From Mycolicibacterium sp. ND9-15 (GTDB lineage: Bacteria; Actinomycetota; Actinomycetes; Mycobacteriales; Mycobacteriaceae), in the NCBI RefSeq assembly GCF_035918395.1, contig NZ_CP142362.1, positions 1,339,501-1,403,500 on the forward strand: a DNA stretch of 64,000 nt, in the 5' to 3' direction. Shown here one piece after another: positions 11,075-20,900 of this stretch. Numbering within the stretch: the first letter of the stretch is position 1; every line of letters starts with the position of its first letter. The position numbers and the translations under genes are program-made. Below the pieces are notes generated by a model. That model was not told the DNA's origin. It ran no database searches and saw nothing but the letters and a program-made list of their open reading frames with translations.

Positions 11075-11204
11075 GATGGAGCCCTCCACTAGTTCGGGTA
11101 GTCGATCCGGGTTTCCGGATCTTTCAGTTATCAGGTGTTCGGCATGCGTCCGTGCCCACGCACCGTCGTCGCGGGTGCCGGCGCAGGGATTGGTCGCGTG
11201 CCAC

Positions 11205-11236
11205 CTAGCACTCTATACACGAGAGTGCTAGCACTC
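11205..11236. promoter_or_regulatory. CIRCE operator for HrcA upstream of groES-groEL1
   Basis: CTAGCACTC (11205-11213), 9 bases, GAGTGCTAG (11223-11231) is a perfect CIRCE inverted repeat, the binding site of the heat-shock repressor HrcA. A third, overlapping half-site CTAGCACTC follows at 11228-11236. It lies about 130 bp upstream of the groES start, in the gap after tsaD. Heat-inducible, HrcA-repressed expression of groES-groEL1 is therefore likely. Confidence 0.9.
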
Positions 11237-11256
11237 AAGGTCGGGCTGCGACAAGA

Positions 11257-12282
11257 TCATGCGACTTGGCCCTGCACCACCGGCAACCCCGGATCGCTTG
11301 CCACGTCCAGGGGCGACGGCGGCGCGCCCGCCGCAATCAGGTGCGCGGCGAACGACGCGATCATCGCCCCGTTGTCGGTGCACAGCCGGGGCCGCGGAAT
11401 CCGCAGGGTCAGCCCGTTGGCGGCGCACCGCTCCTGGGCCAACTCACGCAGCCGCGAATTCGCCGCCACCCCGCCGGCAATCAGCAGCGTCGACACGTTC
11501 AGGCTCTTGGCCGCGCGCACCGCCTTGCGCGTCAGCACGTCGGCCACCGCCTCCTGGAATCCGGCCGCCACGTCCGCCGTCGACGCCTCGGGATGACTCT
11601 CTACGTAGCGCGCCACCGCGGTCTTCAGGCCGGAGAAGCTGAACGCGAACGGATCATCGCGGGGGCCGGTCATCCCGCGGGGGAACACGATCACGTCAGG
11701 GTCGCCCTCGCGGGCCAGGTCGTCGAGCACCCTGCCGCCGGGATAGCCCAAGCCCAGTAGCCGCGCCACTTTGTCGTAAGCCTCGCCCGCGGCGTCGTCG
11801 ACGGTGCTGCCGAGCTCGATGATCGGCTCGCCCAGCGACCGGACGTGCAGCAGATGGGTGTGCCCGCCCGACACCAGCAGCCCGATGCACTCCGGCAGCG
11901 GGCCGTGGTCGTACACGTCGGCGGCCAGGTGCCCGCCGAGGTGGTTGACGGCGTAGAACGGCACTCCCCACGCCGCCGAATACGCTTTCGCCGCAGCCAC
12001 TCCCACCAACAACGCGCCCGCCAGGCCGGGACCGATCGTCGCCGCGATGATATCCGGTTTGTCCACACCGGCCGCGAGCAGCGCGCGGCGCATCGTAGGG
12101 CCCAACGCCTCCAGGTGCGCCCGTGACGCGATCTCCGGCACCACCCCGCCGAACCGAACATGTTCGTCGACGCTGGAGGCCACCTCGTCGGCGAGCAACG
12201 TCACCGACCCGTCGGCACCCAATTCGGCGATGCCGACGCCGGTTTCGTCGCAGGAGCTCTCGATGGCCAGGATGATCGTCAT
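11257..12282 (-). CDS. tsaD: tRNA N6-threonylcarbamoyladenosine transferase TsaD
   Basis: This 341-residue ASKHA-family protein (start [21 protein letters not shown]) carries the metal-binding HLGGH segment and the SGGHTHLL motif, both diagnostic for TsaD/Kae1. It transfers the threonylcarbamoyl group to A37 of ANN-decoding tRNAs, acting with TsaB and TsaE encoded just upstream. Its ATG overlaps the rimI stop by 4 bp (ATGA at 12279-12282), so translation is coupled. It is the last gene of the run alr-hydrolase-tsaE-tsaB-rimI-tsaD. Confidence 0.96.
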   Translation of the reverse strand: MTIILAIESSCDETGVGIAELGADGSVTLLADEVASSVDEHVRFGGVVPEIASRAHLEALGPTMRRALLAAGVDKPDIIAATIGPGLAGALLVGVAAAKAYSAAWGVPFYAVNHLGGHLAADVYDHGPLPECIGLLVSGGHTHLLHVRSLGEPIIELGSTVDDAAGEAYDKVARLLGLGYPGGRVLDDLAREGDPDVIVFPRGMTGPRDDPFAFSFSGLKTAVARYVESHPEASTADVAAGFQEAVADVLTRKAVRAAKSLNVSTLLIAGGVAANSRLRELAQERCAANGLTLRIPRPRLCTDNGAMIASFAAHLIAAGAPPSPLDVASDPGLPVVQGQVA

Positions 12283-12731
12283 GTCGGGTCTCGCCGCATC
12301 GTATAGGCGTCGGCACCGCTGGCCCGGTAGTAGCGCTTGCGCAGCCCGACATTGACGAAGCCGAAGCTCTCGTAGAGCTTGATCGCCGGTTCGTTGTCGG
12401 TGCGAACCTCGAGGAACACGGTGGCGCCCGAAGCGCGGTCCAGCAGCTCGGCCACCATGCGTTTGCCGATACCCTGCCCCTGGTAGGCCGGATCCACCCC
12501 GACCGTGTGAATCTCATACTCGTACGGTGTTTTTCGGCCCAGCCGGGCGATACCGGCATAACCGACGAGCTTGTCCGCATCGCGTGCCGCGACATAACGG
12601 ATGTGCTTGGCGGCGAGTTCGGCGAGGAACGCCCGCTCGGGCCACGGATCATCACCGTCGAACAGTTGGGCCTCCAACTCGGCGCACCTGGCCGCGTCGG
12701 AGCGCTTCAACGGCCCGTACTCGATGCTCAC
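12279..12731 (-). CDS. rimI: ribosomal-protein-alanine N-acetyltransferase RimI-like (GNAT)
   Basis: This 150-residue GNAT acetyltransferase has an acetyl-CoA-binding motif [17 protein letters not shown]. It begins [20 protein letters not shown] and its last bases overlap the start of tsaD. By family it acetylates protein N-termini, classically that of ribosomal protein S18; substrate range in mycobacteria appears broader. The start overlaps the tsaB stop by 4 bp. Placement between tsaB and tsaD is the standard actinobacterial arrangement. Confidence 0.92.
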   Translation of the reverse strand: MSIEYGPLKRSDAARCAELEAQLFDGDDPWPERAFLAELAAKHIRYVAARDADKLVGYAGIARLGRKTPYEYEIHTVGVDPAYQGQGIGKRMVAELLDRASGATVFLEVRTDNEPAIKLYESFGFVNVGLRKRYYRASGADAYTMRRDPT

Positions 12732-13348
12732 CGGCTCACAACCGACGGTTTGGCATCGGGGCGGCGCAGATACAGCGGCACCAGCGGAGCCGGTTCAGAC
12801 GTCCAGTCAGCGACCGCATGCACCAGCCCCGAAGCGGTCGGATAGACCGGTGCCTGCCGCGGCAGGTCGAACAGCGCCGTGTGCTCAGGAGACCCGGCGA
12901 CCGCTGCAGCGCCCGCGGGCACGTCCGCGGGTGCGCAGACGGCGGGTCCGTCGACGCGCACCCCGTCGCGATAGCGCGCCCAGTACACCTCCCGACGGCG
13001 CGCGTCGGTCACCACGAGTGCCTCTCCAACGGTTTCGATGCCGATCGCGTCCAGGCTGCAGACGCCGTGGACCGGCACGCCGAGGGCATGGCCGTACGCG
13101 GCAGCGGTCGCCATACCGACGCGCAGACCGGTGAACGGCCCGGGCCCACAGCCGACGACGACCGCGTCCAGGTCGTCGACGCTGAGCCCGGCATCGGCCA
13201 GCGCCCCGACCGTGTTCGGCGTGAGCTGCTCGGCATGCGCCCGTGCGTCGACCGTGACCCGCTCGGCCAACACCTCGAGTCCGTCCACGCGCACGATGCC
13301 TGCGGTGACGGCCGGTGTGGCCGTGTCGATGGCGAGAACGAGCGTCAC
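12728..13348 (-). CDS. tsaB: tRNA threonylcarbamoyladenosine biosynthesis protein TsaB
   Basis: This ASKHA-fold protein begins VTLVLAIDTATPAVTAG and has the conserved VVGCGPGPFTGLRVGMA segment. It is the partner that dimerises with TsaD in the t6A complex. I take the GTG at 13348, which overlaps the tsaE TGA as GTGA (206 residues). The in-frame ATG at 13366 would lie inside tsaE and adds six residues not expected at a TsaB N-terminus. The last 4 bp overlap the start of rimI. Confidence 0.94.
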   Translation of the reverse strand: MTLVLAIDTATPAVTAGIVRVDGLEVLAERVTVDARAHAEQLTPNTVGALADAGLSVDDLDAVVVGCGPGPFTGLRVGMATAAAYGHALGVPVHGVCSLDAIGIETVGEALVVTDARRREVYWARYRDGVRVDGPAVCAPADVPAGAAAVAGSPEHTALFDLPRQAPVYPTASGLVHAVADWTSEPAPLVPLYLRRPDAKPSVVSR

Positions 13349-13824
13349 GGCGTGCTCCAGTTCCATACGGCCGTGCGCACTTCGCTGTCGGACAACCGTT
13401 CCAGCCGGACGTCGAGGTGGCTGTCGGAGAGCCGTTCGGCGAGGCCCTCACCCCATTCCACGACGACGACCGCGTCATCGAGATCGGTGTCGAGATCCAG
13501 CGAATCCAGTTCGGCGAGCAGATCGGCGCCGACGTGATCGAGCAGCCGGTACATGTCGACGTGCACCATGGCCGGGGTACCGACTCGCCGTGCCCGGTGC
13601 ACGCGGGCCAGCACGAACGTCGGCGAGGTGACCGGACCCTGGACGTCCATCGCCCGCGCTATTCCCTTGGCCAACACGGTCTTTCCAGCGCCAAGCGGAC
13701 CGGACAGCACCACGACGTCGCCCGCGCGCAACTGCTCACCGAGCTCAGCACCTAACGCGATGGTGTCCTCGGCGGTGGGCAGCTCGGCGGTGCCGCTGCG
13801 GGCGTGCACCGGGACATCAGCCAT
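13345..13824 (-). CDS. tsaE: tRNA threonylcarbamoyladenosine biosynthesis ATPase TsaE
   Basis: This 159-residue P-loop protein has Walker A GPLGAGKT near residue 43, followed by SPTFVLARVHRA and the acidic VVVVEWGEGL near the C-terminal half, the standard TsaE pattern. It regulates and turns over the TsaB-TsaD complex through ATP hydrolysis. Its start overlaps the end of the alpha/beta hydrolase gene by 8 bp and its stop overlaps tsaB, so it sits in a single translationally coupled run. Confidence 0.95.
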   Translation of the reverse strand: MADVPVHARSGTAELPTAEDTIALGAELGEQLRAGDVVVLSGPLGAGKTVLAKGIARAMDVQGPVTSPTFVLARVHRARRVGTPAMVHVDMYRLLDHVGADLLAELDSLDLDTDLDDAVVVVEWGEGLAERLSDSHLDVRLERLSDSEVRTAVWNWSTP

Positions 13825-15049
13825 TGGACCGCTTGACCTTGCCCTGCAGTCGACGGGTCATCGCGACGAGCTTGGACGGCATCGCCCGTTCCACCAGGCG
13901 CACCAGTGCATCGTTGATCACCTCGGGTTCTTCCAACTGCACCAGGTGGCCGGCGCCGGGGACGATCAGCAGCTCGGACTTGGGCAGGGCCGCGGCCATC
14001 TGCTGAGAATGCACGACCGGGGTGAGCAGATCGCGGTCGCCGCACGCAACCAGCGTCGGGATCTTGGCGAGCACCGGCAACGCCGCCGATTCGTCGTGCA
14101 CCTCCAACGCGTGCAGGAACTCGACCAGCGTCGCGATCGGGGTGTCGTGAATCATCCTCTCGGAGAACGAGACGACACTTGGGCTTACCTTCTCGTCGCC
14201 GTAGGACGCGGCGCGAAGGATCGGCTTGATGCCCGCCCAGCCGGCAGCGCGGGTGCGGTGCACCAGCTTCGGCATGTACCGGGCGGTGAACCGGACCGCT
14301 TCCAGCGCCGGGTTTTGCAGGATCTCACCGATCGGAGACCTGGGCAGACCTTCGGCGGCCGAGGAGATCAGCGCGGCGCCGACGACACAGGGGCCGTAAT
14401 GTTCCGAGAACTGCCGGGCCTGCGACAGTACGGTCATGCCGCCCATCGAATGCCCGACCAGCACCACCGGGCCGCTCGGCACCATCACCTGCAGAATCGT
14501 CTCCAGATCGCGGCCTAGCTGGGTCACGTTGTAGGTCTCGATCGGCGCTTCCCCGGACTGGCCGTGGCCGCGCTGGTCGTAGAACACCATGCGCACCTGC
14601 GAGCCCCATTCGGCTTCCAACCGCGCGCGCTGGAAGTGAAACGACCCCATCCGCATGCACCAGCCGTGAGCGAACACCACGGTCAGCGGCGCGGTTACCG
14701 GTCCCACCTCGCGCACGACCAACGGCACCCCGTCGACAGTCATCACCACCGAGCCGCGGTCGGCGTTGAGCAGCTCGAAATCCTCACCGGTATAGGCGTC
14801 TTCGATGTAGTTGCGGTAACGCAGCGAGCGGGCGGCCGAGACACCGGCCGCCGTGCCGACCGCTGTCAGACCGGCCACCCCCGCCATCAACCCGGCGTTC
14901 TTGGCCTTCCGGCCCGCCGAGTCGGCGTCGGCGGCCATGGTGTTCTCGGCCAACTGCGCGGCGTTCTTGGTGCTACGGCGTGCCAGTTGCTTGACCGGAT
15001 TGCGACGGACCCGCCGTTTGCGTTGCGCATCGTCGGGAGTATCGGTCAC
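13817..15049 (-). CDS. alpha/beta-fold hydrolase with N-terminal membrane-like segment
   Basis: The GTG at 15049 overlaps the alr stop (GTGA) and gives 410 residues. After a basic N-terminus comes a hydrophobic stretch ([20 protein letters not shown], near residues 50-70) that could anchor it. The alpha/beta hydrolase core follows: oxyanion-type [12 protein letters not shown], nucleophile elbow GHSMGG, the acid in CGDRDLLTP, and the catalytic His in [11 protein letters not shown]. The triad is complete, so it should be an active esterase/lipase-like enzyme; the substrate is unknown. M. tuberculosis has no equivalent between tsaE and alr as far as I recall, while fast growers do. A longer frame upstream is antisense-like inside alr and was not used. 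Confidence 0.88.
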   Translation of the reverse strand: MTDTPDDAQRKRRVRRNPVKQLARRSTKNAAQLAENTMAADADSAGRKAKNAGLMAGVAGLTAVGTAAGVSAARSLRYRNYIEDAYTGEDFELLNADRGSVVMTVDGVPLVVREVGPVTAPLTVVFAHGWCMRMGSFHFQRARLEAEWGSQVRMVFYDQRGHGQSGEAPIETYNVTQLGRDLETILQVMVPSGPVVLVGHSMGGMTVLSQARQFSEHYGPCVVGAALISSAAEGLPRSPIGEILQNPALEAVRFTARYMPKLVHRTRAAGWAGIKPILRAASYGDEKVSPSVVSFSERMIHDTPIATLVEFLHALEVHDESAALPVLAKIPTLVACGDRDLLTPVVHSQQMAAALPKSELLIVPGAGHLVQLEEPEVINDALVRLVERAMPSKLVAMTRRLQGKVKRSNG

Positions 15050-16203
15050 CGTGCACCCGCCTTTCGATAACTGCGCACCACCCGACCACGCGGGCTGGTG
15101 ACGACCTCGTAGTGAATCGTGTCGAGCAGGTCGGCCCAATGCTGGGCGGTCGGCTCGCCTGAGGCACCCGGACCGAACAGCACTGCCTCGTCGCCCTCGC
15201 GGACGTCGGATGCCGCCGCGCCGAGGTTGACGACGAACTGATCCATGCAGATCCGACCCACGCCGGGACGTAGCCGTCCGTTGATCAACACCTCCAGGCG
15301 CCCACTCAACGCGCGGACGACCCCGTCGGCGTAGCCGATCGGCAACAGTGCGACCGTCGTGTCCTGGTCGGCGACCCAGGTGTGCCCATACGAAACCCCT
15401 TCGCCTGCGCGTACCGATTTCACCAGCGCGACTTGGCATTTCAGCGTCATGGCGGGAACCAGGCCCATGTCGCCACGCTGCGGCACCGGGTTCAGCCCGT
15501 ACACGGCGACACCCGGCCGCACCATGTCGAACGCCAGGTCGTGCCGGGTCAGCACGGCCGGCGAGTTGGCCAGGTGGGCGATCTCGGGTTGCAGCCCCAG
15601 TTCGCGGGCCTGCGCGACCATCGCCATCAGGCGGTGCGCCTGCAGGTCGTTGATCGGGTTGTCGGGGTCGTCGGCAGACACCAGATGGCTCATGATGCCG
15701 CGCAGCCGGATCGCTTGTTCGGCGTGTGCGCGGCGCACTGCCTCCAGCACCTGCGGGTAGGCCGCCACGCCGACGCCATTGCGGTTGAGCCCGGTGTCGA
15801 CCTTCAGGGTGAGGGTCGCGGGAAGCCCGGTCCGCCGGGTGGCATCGAGGACTTCGGTCAGCTGTCGCAGCGAGGACACCGCGAACTGCACATCGGCCTG
15901 CAATGCGGGGGCGAAGTCGGTGCCGGGCGCGTGCAACCAGGACAGCACCGGCGCGGTGATGCCTGCCCGGCGCAGCGCCATAGCCTCGTCGACGGTGGCA
16001 ACACCCAGTTCGGTGGCGCCCGCGGCCAGCGCGGTATGCGCGGCCGGGACGGCGCCGTGGCCGTAGCCGTCCGCCTTGACGACCGCCATCACCTGTGCCG
16101 AACCCGCGTGTTCCCGCAGCACCCGCACGTTGTGCGCGATCGCGTCGAGGTCGACCACCGCCTCAGCGATGGGAGTCGATCTCGTCAGCTCGGTCGTCTC
16201 CAT
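15046..16203 (-). CDS. alr: alanine racemase
   Basis: This 385-residue fold-type III PLP enzyme has the PLP-lysine motif [12 protein letters not shown] near residue 42 and the second catalytic-base region [10 protein letters not shown] in the C-terminal domain. [13 protein letters not shown] is also diagnostic. It converts L-Ala to D-Ala for peptidoglycan and is the target of D-cycloserine. It starts at ATG 16203, preceded by a gap with a terminator-like hairpin for gadB, so it probably heads the transcript that runs through to tsaD. Confidence 0.97.
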   Translation of the reverse strand: METTELTRSTPIAEAVVDLDAIAHNVRVLREHAGSAQVMAVVKADGYGHGAVPAAHTALAAGATELGVATVDEAMALRRAGITAPVLSWLHAPGTDFAPALQADVQFAVSSLRQLTEVLDATRRTGLPATLTLKVDTGLNRNGVGVAAYPQVLEAVRRAHAEQAIRLRGIMSHLVSADDPDNPINDLQAHRLMAMVAQARELGLQPEIAHLANSPAVLTRHDLAFDMVRPGVAVYGLNPVPQRGDMGLVPAMTLKCQVALVKSVRAGEGVSYGHTWVADQDTTVALLPIGYADGVVRALSGRLEVLINGRLRPGVGRICMDQFVVNLGAAASDVREGDEAVLFGPGASGEPTAQHWADLLDTIHYEVVTSPRGRVVRSYRKAGAR

Positions 16204-16209
16204 GTCATG

Positions 16210-16246
16210 TCACCGCCGTCGATTGTCCCAGAACGGGCGGCGGTGA
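16210..16246. terminator. hairpin between gadB and alr
   Basis: TCACCGCCG (16210-16218) and CGGCGGTGA (16238-16246) form a perfect 9-bp stem with a 19-base loop, 30 bp past the gadB stop on the minus strand. No U-tract is present. It could end the nnr-gadB transcript before alr. Confidence 0.5.
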
Positions 16247-16275
16247 CGCGCATCACACCGCACGGTCAACGCTGG

Positions 16276-17670
16276 TCAGTGTGCGAAGGGCTGCTCTGTG
16301 TTGAAGTGGCCTTGCGGCTTGAGTTCGTCGAGGTGGGTCAGCACCGTCGCCATGTCGTCGTACAGCGCCCGCGCCAGGTCCGCCGAGAAACCCTCCCGCA
16401 CCACGATGCGCAACACCGTGACGTCGGTGGCGCCCTCCGGCATCGTGTAGGCGGGCACCTGCCAGCCATAGGCCCGCAGCGCCTGCGACACGTCGAACTC
16501 CGTGTAGCCGAAGTCGCCCGCGAGCTTGAAGCTGAGCACCGGTATCGCCGATCCGTCGGCGACCACCTCGAAGTGCTTGCTGTCGCGAAGTTGGTCGCCG
16601 AGCCACCGCGCGGTCTGCGAAAGACTCTGCATCACTTGCGAATACCCACCGCGGCCGAGCCGCAAGAAGTTGTAGTACTGTCCCACCACCTGGTTTCCGG
16701 GCCTCGAGAAATTCAGCGTGAAGGTCGGCATGTCACCGCCCAGATAGTTGACGTGGAAGACCAGGCCCTCGGGAAGGTGCTCCCCGCTGCGCCACACCAC
16801 AAACCCGATCCCGGGATAGGTCAGGCCGTACTTGTGGCCGCTGACATTGATGGACACCACGCGCGGCAGCCGGAAGTCCCACTCGAGGTCGGGATGCAGA
16901 AACGGCACCACGAAGCCGCCGCTGGCCGCGTCGACGTGGACCGGGATGTCCAGTCCCCCGCCGGATGCGAGATCGTCGAGCGCGGCGCAGATCTCGCCGA
17001 TCGGTTCGAGCTCACCGGTGTAGGTGGTCCCGAGGATCGCCACCACACCGATGGTGTTTTCGTCGATGTTCTCGAGCACCTGCTCGGGCGTGATGACGTA
17101 GCGGTCTTCCGCCATCGGCAGATATCGCGGCTCGACGTCGAAGTAGCGGCAGAACTTCTCCCAGACGACCTGAACGTTGGAACCCATCACCAGGTTCGGC
17201 GTGCGGCCCTTCCAGGCTTCATTCTTTCCGCGGCCGACGCGGTCACGCCACCGCCACTTCATCGCGAGCCCGGCCAACATCACCGCCTCGCTGGAACCGA
17301 TCGTGGACACCCCGACCGCGCTCGACGGGTCGTCGTCGCGCAGCCCCTCGGCGTGGAACAGGTCGGCCACCATGCATACGCACCGCTGCTCGATCGCTGC
17401 TGTCGCCGGGTACTCGTCCTTGTCGATCATGTTCTTGTCGAAGGTCTCGGCCATCAGTTTCTCGGCCTGCGGATCCATCCACGTCGTGACGAACGTCGCG
17501 AGGTTCAGCCGGGAACTGCCATCGAGCATCAGCTCGTCGTGGATGAAGCGGTACGCGGCATCGGGATCCATCGCGTCGTCGGGCAGCCGCAGCGACGGCA
17601 CCGGCGCCATCGCCAGCCGTCCGGTGTAGGCGGGGGCAACCTGCGGCGCGTGACTGCGCGTGGGCGACAT
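16276..17670 (-). CDS. gadB: glutamate decarboxylase
   Basis: This 464-residue PLP-dependent decarboxylase converts glutamate to GABA with consumption of a proton. The PLP lysine lies in SINVSGHKYGLTYPG near residue 280, and HVDAASGGFVVPF is the usual cofactor-binding segment. The C-terminus (GHFNTEQPFAH) ends with a histidine, as in acid-regulated GadB proteins. I chose ATG 17670 (MSPTRSHAPQ) because AAAGGA precedes it and the length fits the mycobacterial family. A GTG at 17688 overlapping the nnr stop is an alternative. It follows nnr closely and is likely co-transcribed. Confidence 0.95.
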   Translation of the reverse strand: MSPTRSHAPQVAPAYTGRLAMAPVPSLRLPDDAMDPDAAYRFIHDELMLDGSSRLNLATFVTTWMDPQAEKLMAETFDKNMIDKDEYPATAAIEQRCVCMVADLFHAEGLRDDDPSSAVGVSTIGSSEAVMLAGLAMKWRWRDRVGRGKNEAWKGRTPNLVMGSNVQVVWEKFCRYFDVEPRYLPMAEDRYVITPEQVLENIDENTIGVVAILGTTYTGELEPIGEICAALDDLASGGGLDIPVHVDAASGGFVVPFLHPDLEWDFRLPRVVSINVSGHKYGLTYPGIGFVVWRSGEHLPEGLVFHVNYLGGDMPTFTLNFSRPGNQVVGQYYNFLRLGRGGYSQVMQSLSQTARWLGDQLRDSKHFEVVADGSAIPVLSFKLAGDFGYTEFDVSQALRAYGWQVPAYTMPEGATDVTVLRIVVREGFSADLARALYDDMATVLTHLDELKPQGHFNTEQPFAH

Positions 17671-17684
17671 GACATTCCTTTCGG

Positions 17685-19106
17685 TCACAGACTTGCGATT
17701 GCGGCACGGATGTGCGCGAGGATGCGCGACGCGGAGGTCGGCGCGGATCGGGGGCCGGGATCGGCCGCGGACAGGTTTGCCGCGCGGGCATGCACGAAGG
17801 CCGCCGCGGCCGCAGCTTCACCGGCGGGCAGGCCGGCGGCCAGCAGGGCCCCGATGATGCCGGACAGCACGTCACCGGACCCCGCTGTGGCGGCCCATGA
17901 TTGGTGCGCCGGACTGAGATAGACCGGTCCGGCCGGCTCGGCGATGACGGTGACGTTGCCCTTCAACAACACCGTGACGCCGAGGACGTCTGCGAGCTTG
18001 CGGGTGGCGCCGACGCGGTCGTCACCGGGCGGTGCGCCGGCCAACCGCGCGAACTCCCCGGCGTGCGGTGTGAGGACCGTCGGCGCGGCGCGATTGGCAG
18101 CCAGGTCGGGATGCGCGGCGAGGATGGTCAACGCATCGGCGTCGACGATCACCGGCAGGTCGCTCTCCAACGCGAACCACAACGCGGCCGCACCGCTGTC
18201 ATCGGTTCCGATACCCGGGCCGACGGCCCACGCCTGCACCCGTCCCGATGCGCTCGCGTTCGGTGCGGCGATCACCTCCGGCCACTGCGAAAGAACCTGC
18301 TGTTCAGCAGATCCCGCGTACCGCACCATGCCTGAGGTCGCCGCCACCGCCGCCCCGGTGCACAGCACGGCGGCGCCGGGGTAGGTGGCGGAGCCCGCGA
18401 GGACGCCGGTGACACCCTGGGTGTACTTGTCGTCCTTCGGCCCGGGCGCCGGCCAACGGGCTGCGACATCCGCCGCCTCGAACTCGCGCACATCGGTCGG
18501 CGACAGATCGAGCCCGATGTCCACCAGCTCGATGCGACCGCAGACACCCAGGGCGTGAACGGGTTTCAAACCGCCGAAGGTGACCGTCAGCGCTGCGTGC
18601 ACATATGGGCCATCGGTAGAGCCGGTGTGCACGTCGATGCCGCTGGGGATGTCGACCGCCACTACGGGAACAGCGGCCGCGTCGACGGCGGCGAAGATCT
18701 CGGCGGCGTTCGGCCGAAGTGGCCCGGAGCCCGAGATTCCGACGACGCCATCGATCACGAGATCGGTTGCCATTGGGACGCTTTCGACGACCCTGCCACC
18801 CGACTGGGTGAATGCGGCCAACGCCTTCTGGTGGGTGTGATCCGGGTTGAGCAGCACCGCCGTCGCCGCCGCGCCGCGACGGCGCAGGAACGTCGCCGCC
18901 CACAGCGCGTCGCCGCCGTTGTCGCCTGAGCCCACCACCGCACAGACCCACCGGCCCGACACGCCGCCGGTCAGCAGGACCAGCTCGCGGGCGATCACGG
19001 TGGCCAGGCCGTAAGCCGCACGGCGCATCAGCGCACCGTCGGGTAGCGAAGCGAGCAGCGGAGCCTCGGCGGCGCGGATGGTGTCAGCCGAGTAGTAGTA
19101 CCGCAT
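17685..19106 (-). CDS. nnr: bifunctional NAD(P)H-hydrate epimerase / dehydratase
   Basis: This 473-residue protein begins MRYYYSADTIRAAE and repairs damaged nicotinamide cofactors. The N-terminal YjeF_N domain (to about residue 215) has the epimerase motif VVGSGDNGGDALWAA. The C-terminal ribokinase-like domain has AGSGDVLSGIIGALLAAG, the ADP/ATP-dependent dehydratase signature. Length matches the fused mycobacterial form. Longer upstream frame is rejected because ATG 19106 gives the family N-terminus. It is divergent from the nitrile hydratase operon across 140 bp. Confidence 0.95.
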   Translation of the reverse strand: MRYYYSADTIRAAEAPLLASLPDGALMRRAAYGLATVIARELVLLTGGVSGRWVCAVVGSGDNGGDALWAATFLRRRGAAATAVLLNPDHTHQKALAAFTQSGGRVVESVPMATDLVIDGVVGISGSGPLRPNAAEIFAAVDAAAVPVVAVDIPSGIDVHTGSTDGPYVHAALTVTFGGLKPVHALGVCGRIELVDIGLDLSPTDVREFEAADVAARWPAPGPKDDKYTQGVTGVLAGSATYPGAAVLCTGAAVAATSGMVRYAGSAEQQVLSQWPEVIAAPNASASGRVQAWAVGPGIGTDDSGAAALWFALESDLPVIVDADALTILAAHPDLAANRAAPTVLTPHAGEFARLAGAPPGDDRVGATRKLADVLGVTVLLKGNVTVIAEPAGPVYLSPAHQSWAATAGSGDVLSGIIGALLAAGLPAGEAAAAAAFVHARAANLSAADPGPRSAPTSASRILAHIRAAIASL

Positions 19107-19246
19107 CACAACCAGGATTCCATGTTCGGCGGCTTTGTGCGCCCATGACAGCGAAAGGCATTGCCCATCCATTCGGTTCTCGCGCCCCGAGCCCGGTCTG
19201 CGTTTATGCTCAACCGCGCCCGGCACGGCTGGGCTACGCTGCTGTT

Positions 19247-19978
19247 ATGGCGGCCCTGCACGATATGGGTGGTCGAACAGAATTCTTCGGCCCGATCGTC
19301 CGTGAGCCCGATGAGCCGGTCTTCCATGAACGGTGGGAAGGCCGGGTCTTCGGAATCTCGTGGTTCGTGCTCCTGCTGTTCGGCCGCAATATCGACGCTT
19401 TCCGCTTCGCGCTGGAGCGGTTGCCGCGCGAGACGTACCTGTCGAGCTATTACCGGCGCTGGCTCGGAGGCTTCGAGGCAATGCTCGTCGAGGCCGGCTA
19501 TCTCGGCCCGGCCGAGGTGGACGCGCGGATCGAGGGCAGGCCCGCGAAACCCGGTGCACGATGCGCGTCGGCCGCCCGCCGAGAGATCACTTCGCGGGCC
19601 TTGACTGCGCTGTTGCGGCCTCGACTGCCACGCTGGTTGGCCGCGTACGTGCTGCCGAGGGTGCTGGGCAGCGCACGACCCGCATTCGGGCGTCCCCGCT
19701 TTCGGGCCGGCGACCAGGTCCAGGTACGCGATCACCGGGCGTCCGGCCATACCCGCCAACCGGGGTACGTCACCGGCAAGCCGGGCGTCGTCGTCGGCGA
19801 GCACGGCTCCGCGCTGCTTCCGGACGCCCATGCCGTGCACCGGCGCAGCCGACCGCAACACCTTTACACGGTCGCCTTCGACGCCACCGACCTGTGGGGC
19901 GACGCCGCCGAACCGGATACCGAGATGCGGGTCGACCTCTTCGAGTGCTATCTGAAACCGCGTCCGGAGGCGTCGTGA
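19247..19978 (+). CDS. nthB: nitrile hydratase beta subunit
   Basis: This 243-residue protein starts [18 protein letters not shown], the hallmark N-terminus of nitrile hydratase beta, followed by [11 protein letters not shown] and helices. The C-terminal SH3-like barrel shows [12 protein letters not shown] and [16 protein letters not shown]. The beta subunit packs against alpha and helps form the active site. The gene order beta-alpha-accessory is that of cobalt-type enzymes. Its stop overlaps the alpha start. A longer upstream frame from 19145 is rejected in favour of this family-typical N-terminus. Confidence 0.93.
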   Translation: MAALHDMGGRTEFFGPIVREPDEPVFHERWEGRVFGISWFVLLLFGRNIDAFRFALERLPRETYLSSYYRRWLGGFEAMLVEAGYLGPAEVDARIEGRPAKPGARCASAARREITSRALTALLRPRLPRWLAAYVLPRVLGSARPAFGRPRFRAGDQVQVRDHRASGHTRQPGYVTGKPGVVVGEHGSALLPDAHAVHRRSRPQHLYTVAFDATDLWGDAAEPDTEMRVDLFECYLKPRPEAS

Positions 19979-20562
19979 CCGAAGTGGCGGCGGCTCGAGC
20001 GCAGGCCCTGGAGGACCTGCTGGTTGAGAAGGGCATCGTCGACCGAAGGGTGGTCGACGACGTCATCGAGCACTATCAGACCAACGTGGGCCCGCTCAAC
20101 GGTGCGAAGGTCGTCGCCAGGGCGTGGAGCGACCAGGCCTACCGGCACCGGTTGCTCGCCGACGGAACCAAGGCTGTCGCCGAGTTCGGGTTCGGCGGCC
20201 CGGAGGGGCACCGGATCGTCGCCGTAGAGAACACGCCCGAGGTCCACAACGTGGTGGTCTGCACGCTGTGTTCGTGTTACCCGTGGCCTGTGCTCGGCCT
20301 GCCGCCGCGCTGGTACAAAGCGCCGCAGTACCGCGCGCGTGTGGTCGCCCAACCGCGCGCCGTGCTGGCCGAGATGGGGCTGGTGCTGCCGGACGGCGTA
20401 CGGATCCGGGTGTGGGACAGCTCCGCGGAGGCTCGCTATCTTGTCGTACCCCAGCGTCCGCCCGGCACCGACGGCCTGGACGAGGCTGCGTTGGCCGGCC
20501 TCGTGACACGCGACGCGATGATCGGGGTGGCGCAGGCATCGTCGCCGCAGGCCGATGCCTGA
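19975..20562 (+). CDS. nthA: nitrile hydratase alpha subunit, cobalt-type
   Basis: This 195-residue subunit carries the metal claw [14 protein letters not shown]. Threonine in the CTLC position is associated with non-corrin cobalt enzymes, while iron enzymes have serine. The cysteines of such motifs are oxidised to sulfinic and sulfenic forms and bind the metal that hydrates nitriles to amides. [16 protein letters not shown] after the claw is typical. The GTG start (19975) overlaps the beta stop and has GGAGG just upstream. Thiocyanate hydrolase gamma is a close relative, so nitrile as substrate is inferred from the two-subunit plus accessory layout. Confidence 0.93.
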   Translation: MTEVAAARAQALEDLLVEKGIVDRRVVDDVIEHYQTNVGPLNGAKVVARAWSDQAYRHRLLADGTKAVAEFGFGGPEGHRIVAVENTPEVHNVVVCTLCSCYPWPVLGLPPRWYKAPQYRARVVAQPRAVLAEMGLVLPDGVRIRVWDSSAEARYLVVPQRPPGTDGLDEAALAGLVTRDAMIGVAQASSPQADA

Positions 20563-20863
20563 CATCGACGCAGACCTGGCCGGCCCGCTGTCCCTACCGC
20601 GCGACAACGGGGACATCGTTTTCGAATCTCCTTGGGAGCAGCGGATATTCGGCCTCACTGTGGCGCTGTGTCGGTCCGAGACATGCGAGTGGGAGAGCTT
20701 TCGCCGCCACCTCATTCGCCGCATCGCCGACGACGGGGCTCGACCGTACTGGCAGAGCTGGGCGGACGCTCTCGAGGACACGCTGACCGACCGGTCGATC
20801 GTCACGCCGACGGAACTGGACGACCGCCAGGACGAGGTGCTGCAGCGTCCGCAGGGCCACTGA
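20555..20863 (+). CDS. nitrile hydratase accessory/activator protein
   Basis: This 102-residue protein overlaps the end of the alpha gene by 8 bp. It resembles the N-terminal half of a nitrile hydratase beta subunit ([17 protein letters not shown], then a [12 protein letters not shown] helix and [11 protein letters not shown]). That is the architecture of the P14K-type activators that load cobalt by subunit swapping. Its presence strengthens the cobalt-type assignment. It is the last gene of the operon and faces glmS 38 bp away. Confidence 0.87.
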   Translation: MPDIDADLAGPLSLPRDNGDIVFESPWEQRIFGLTVALCRSETCEWESFRRHLIRRIADDGARPYWQSWADALEDTLTDRSIVTPTELDDRQDEVLQRPQGH

Positions 20864-20900
20864 CCCGTCAACAACCGGTCAGAACGGGACTCGACCCGTA

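Noticed and set aside
15382-17922. 846-codon open frame on the plus strand across alr and gadB
   Set aside because: It is antisense to two well-recognised genes, has no protein-like domain and is rich in His/Arg/Gly/Gln as expected from the complement of high-GC codons.
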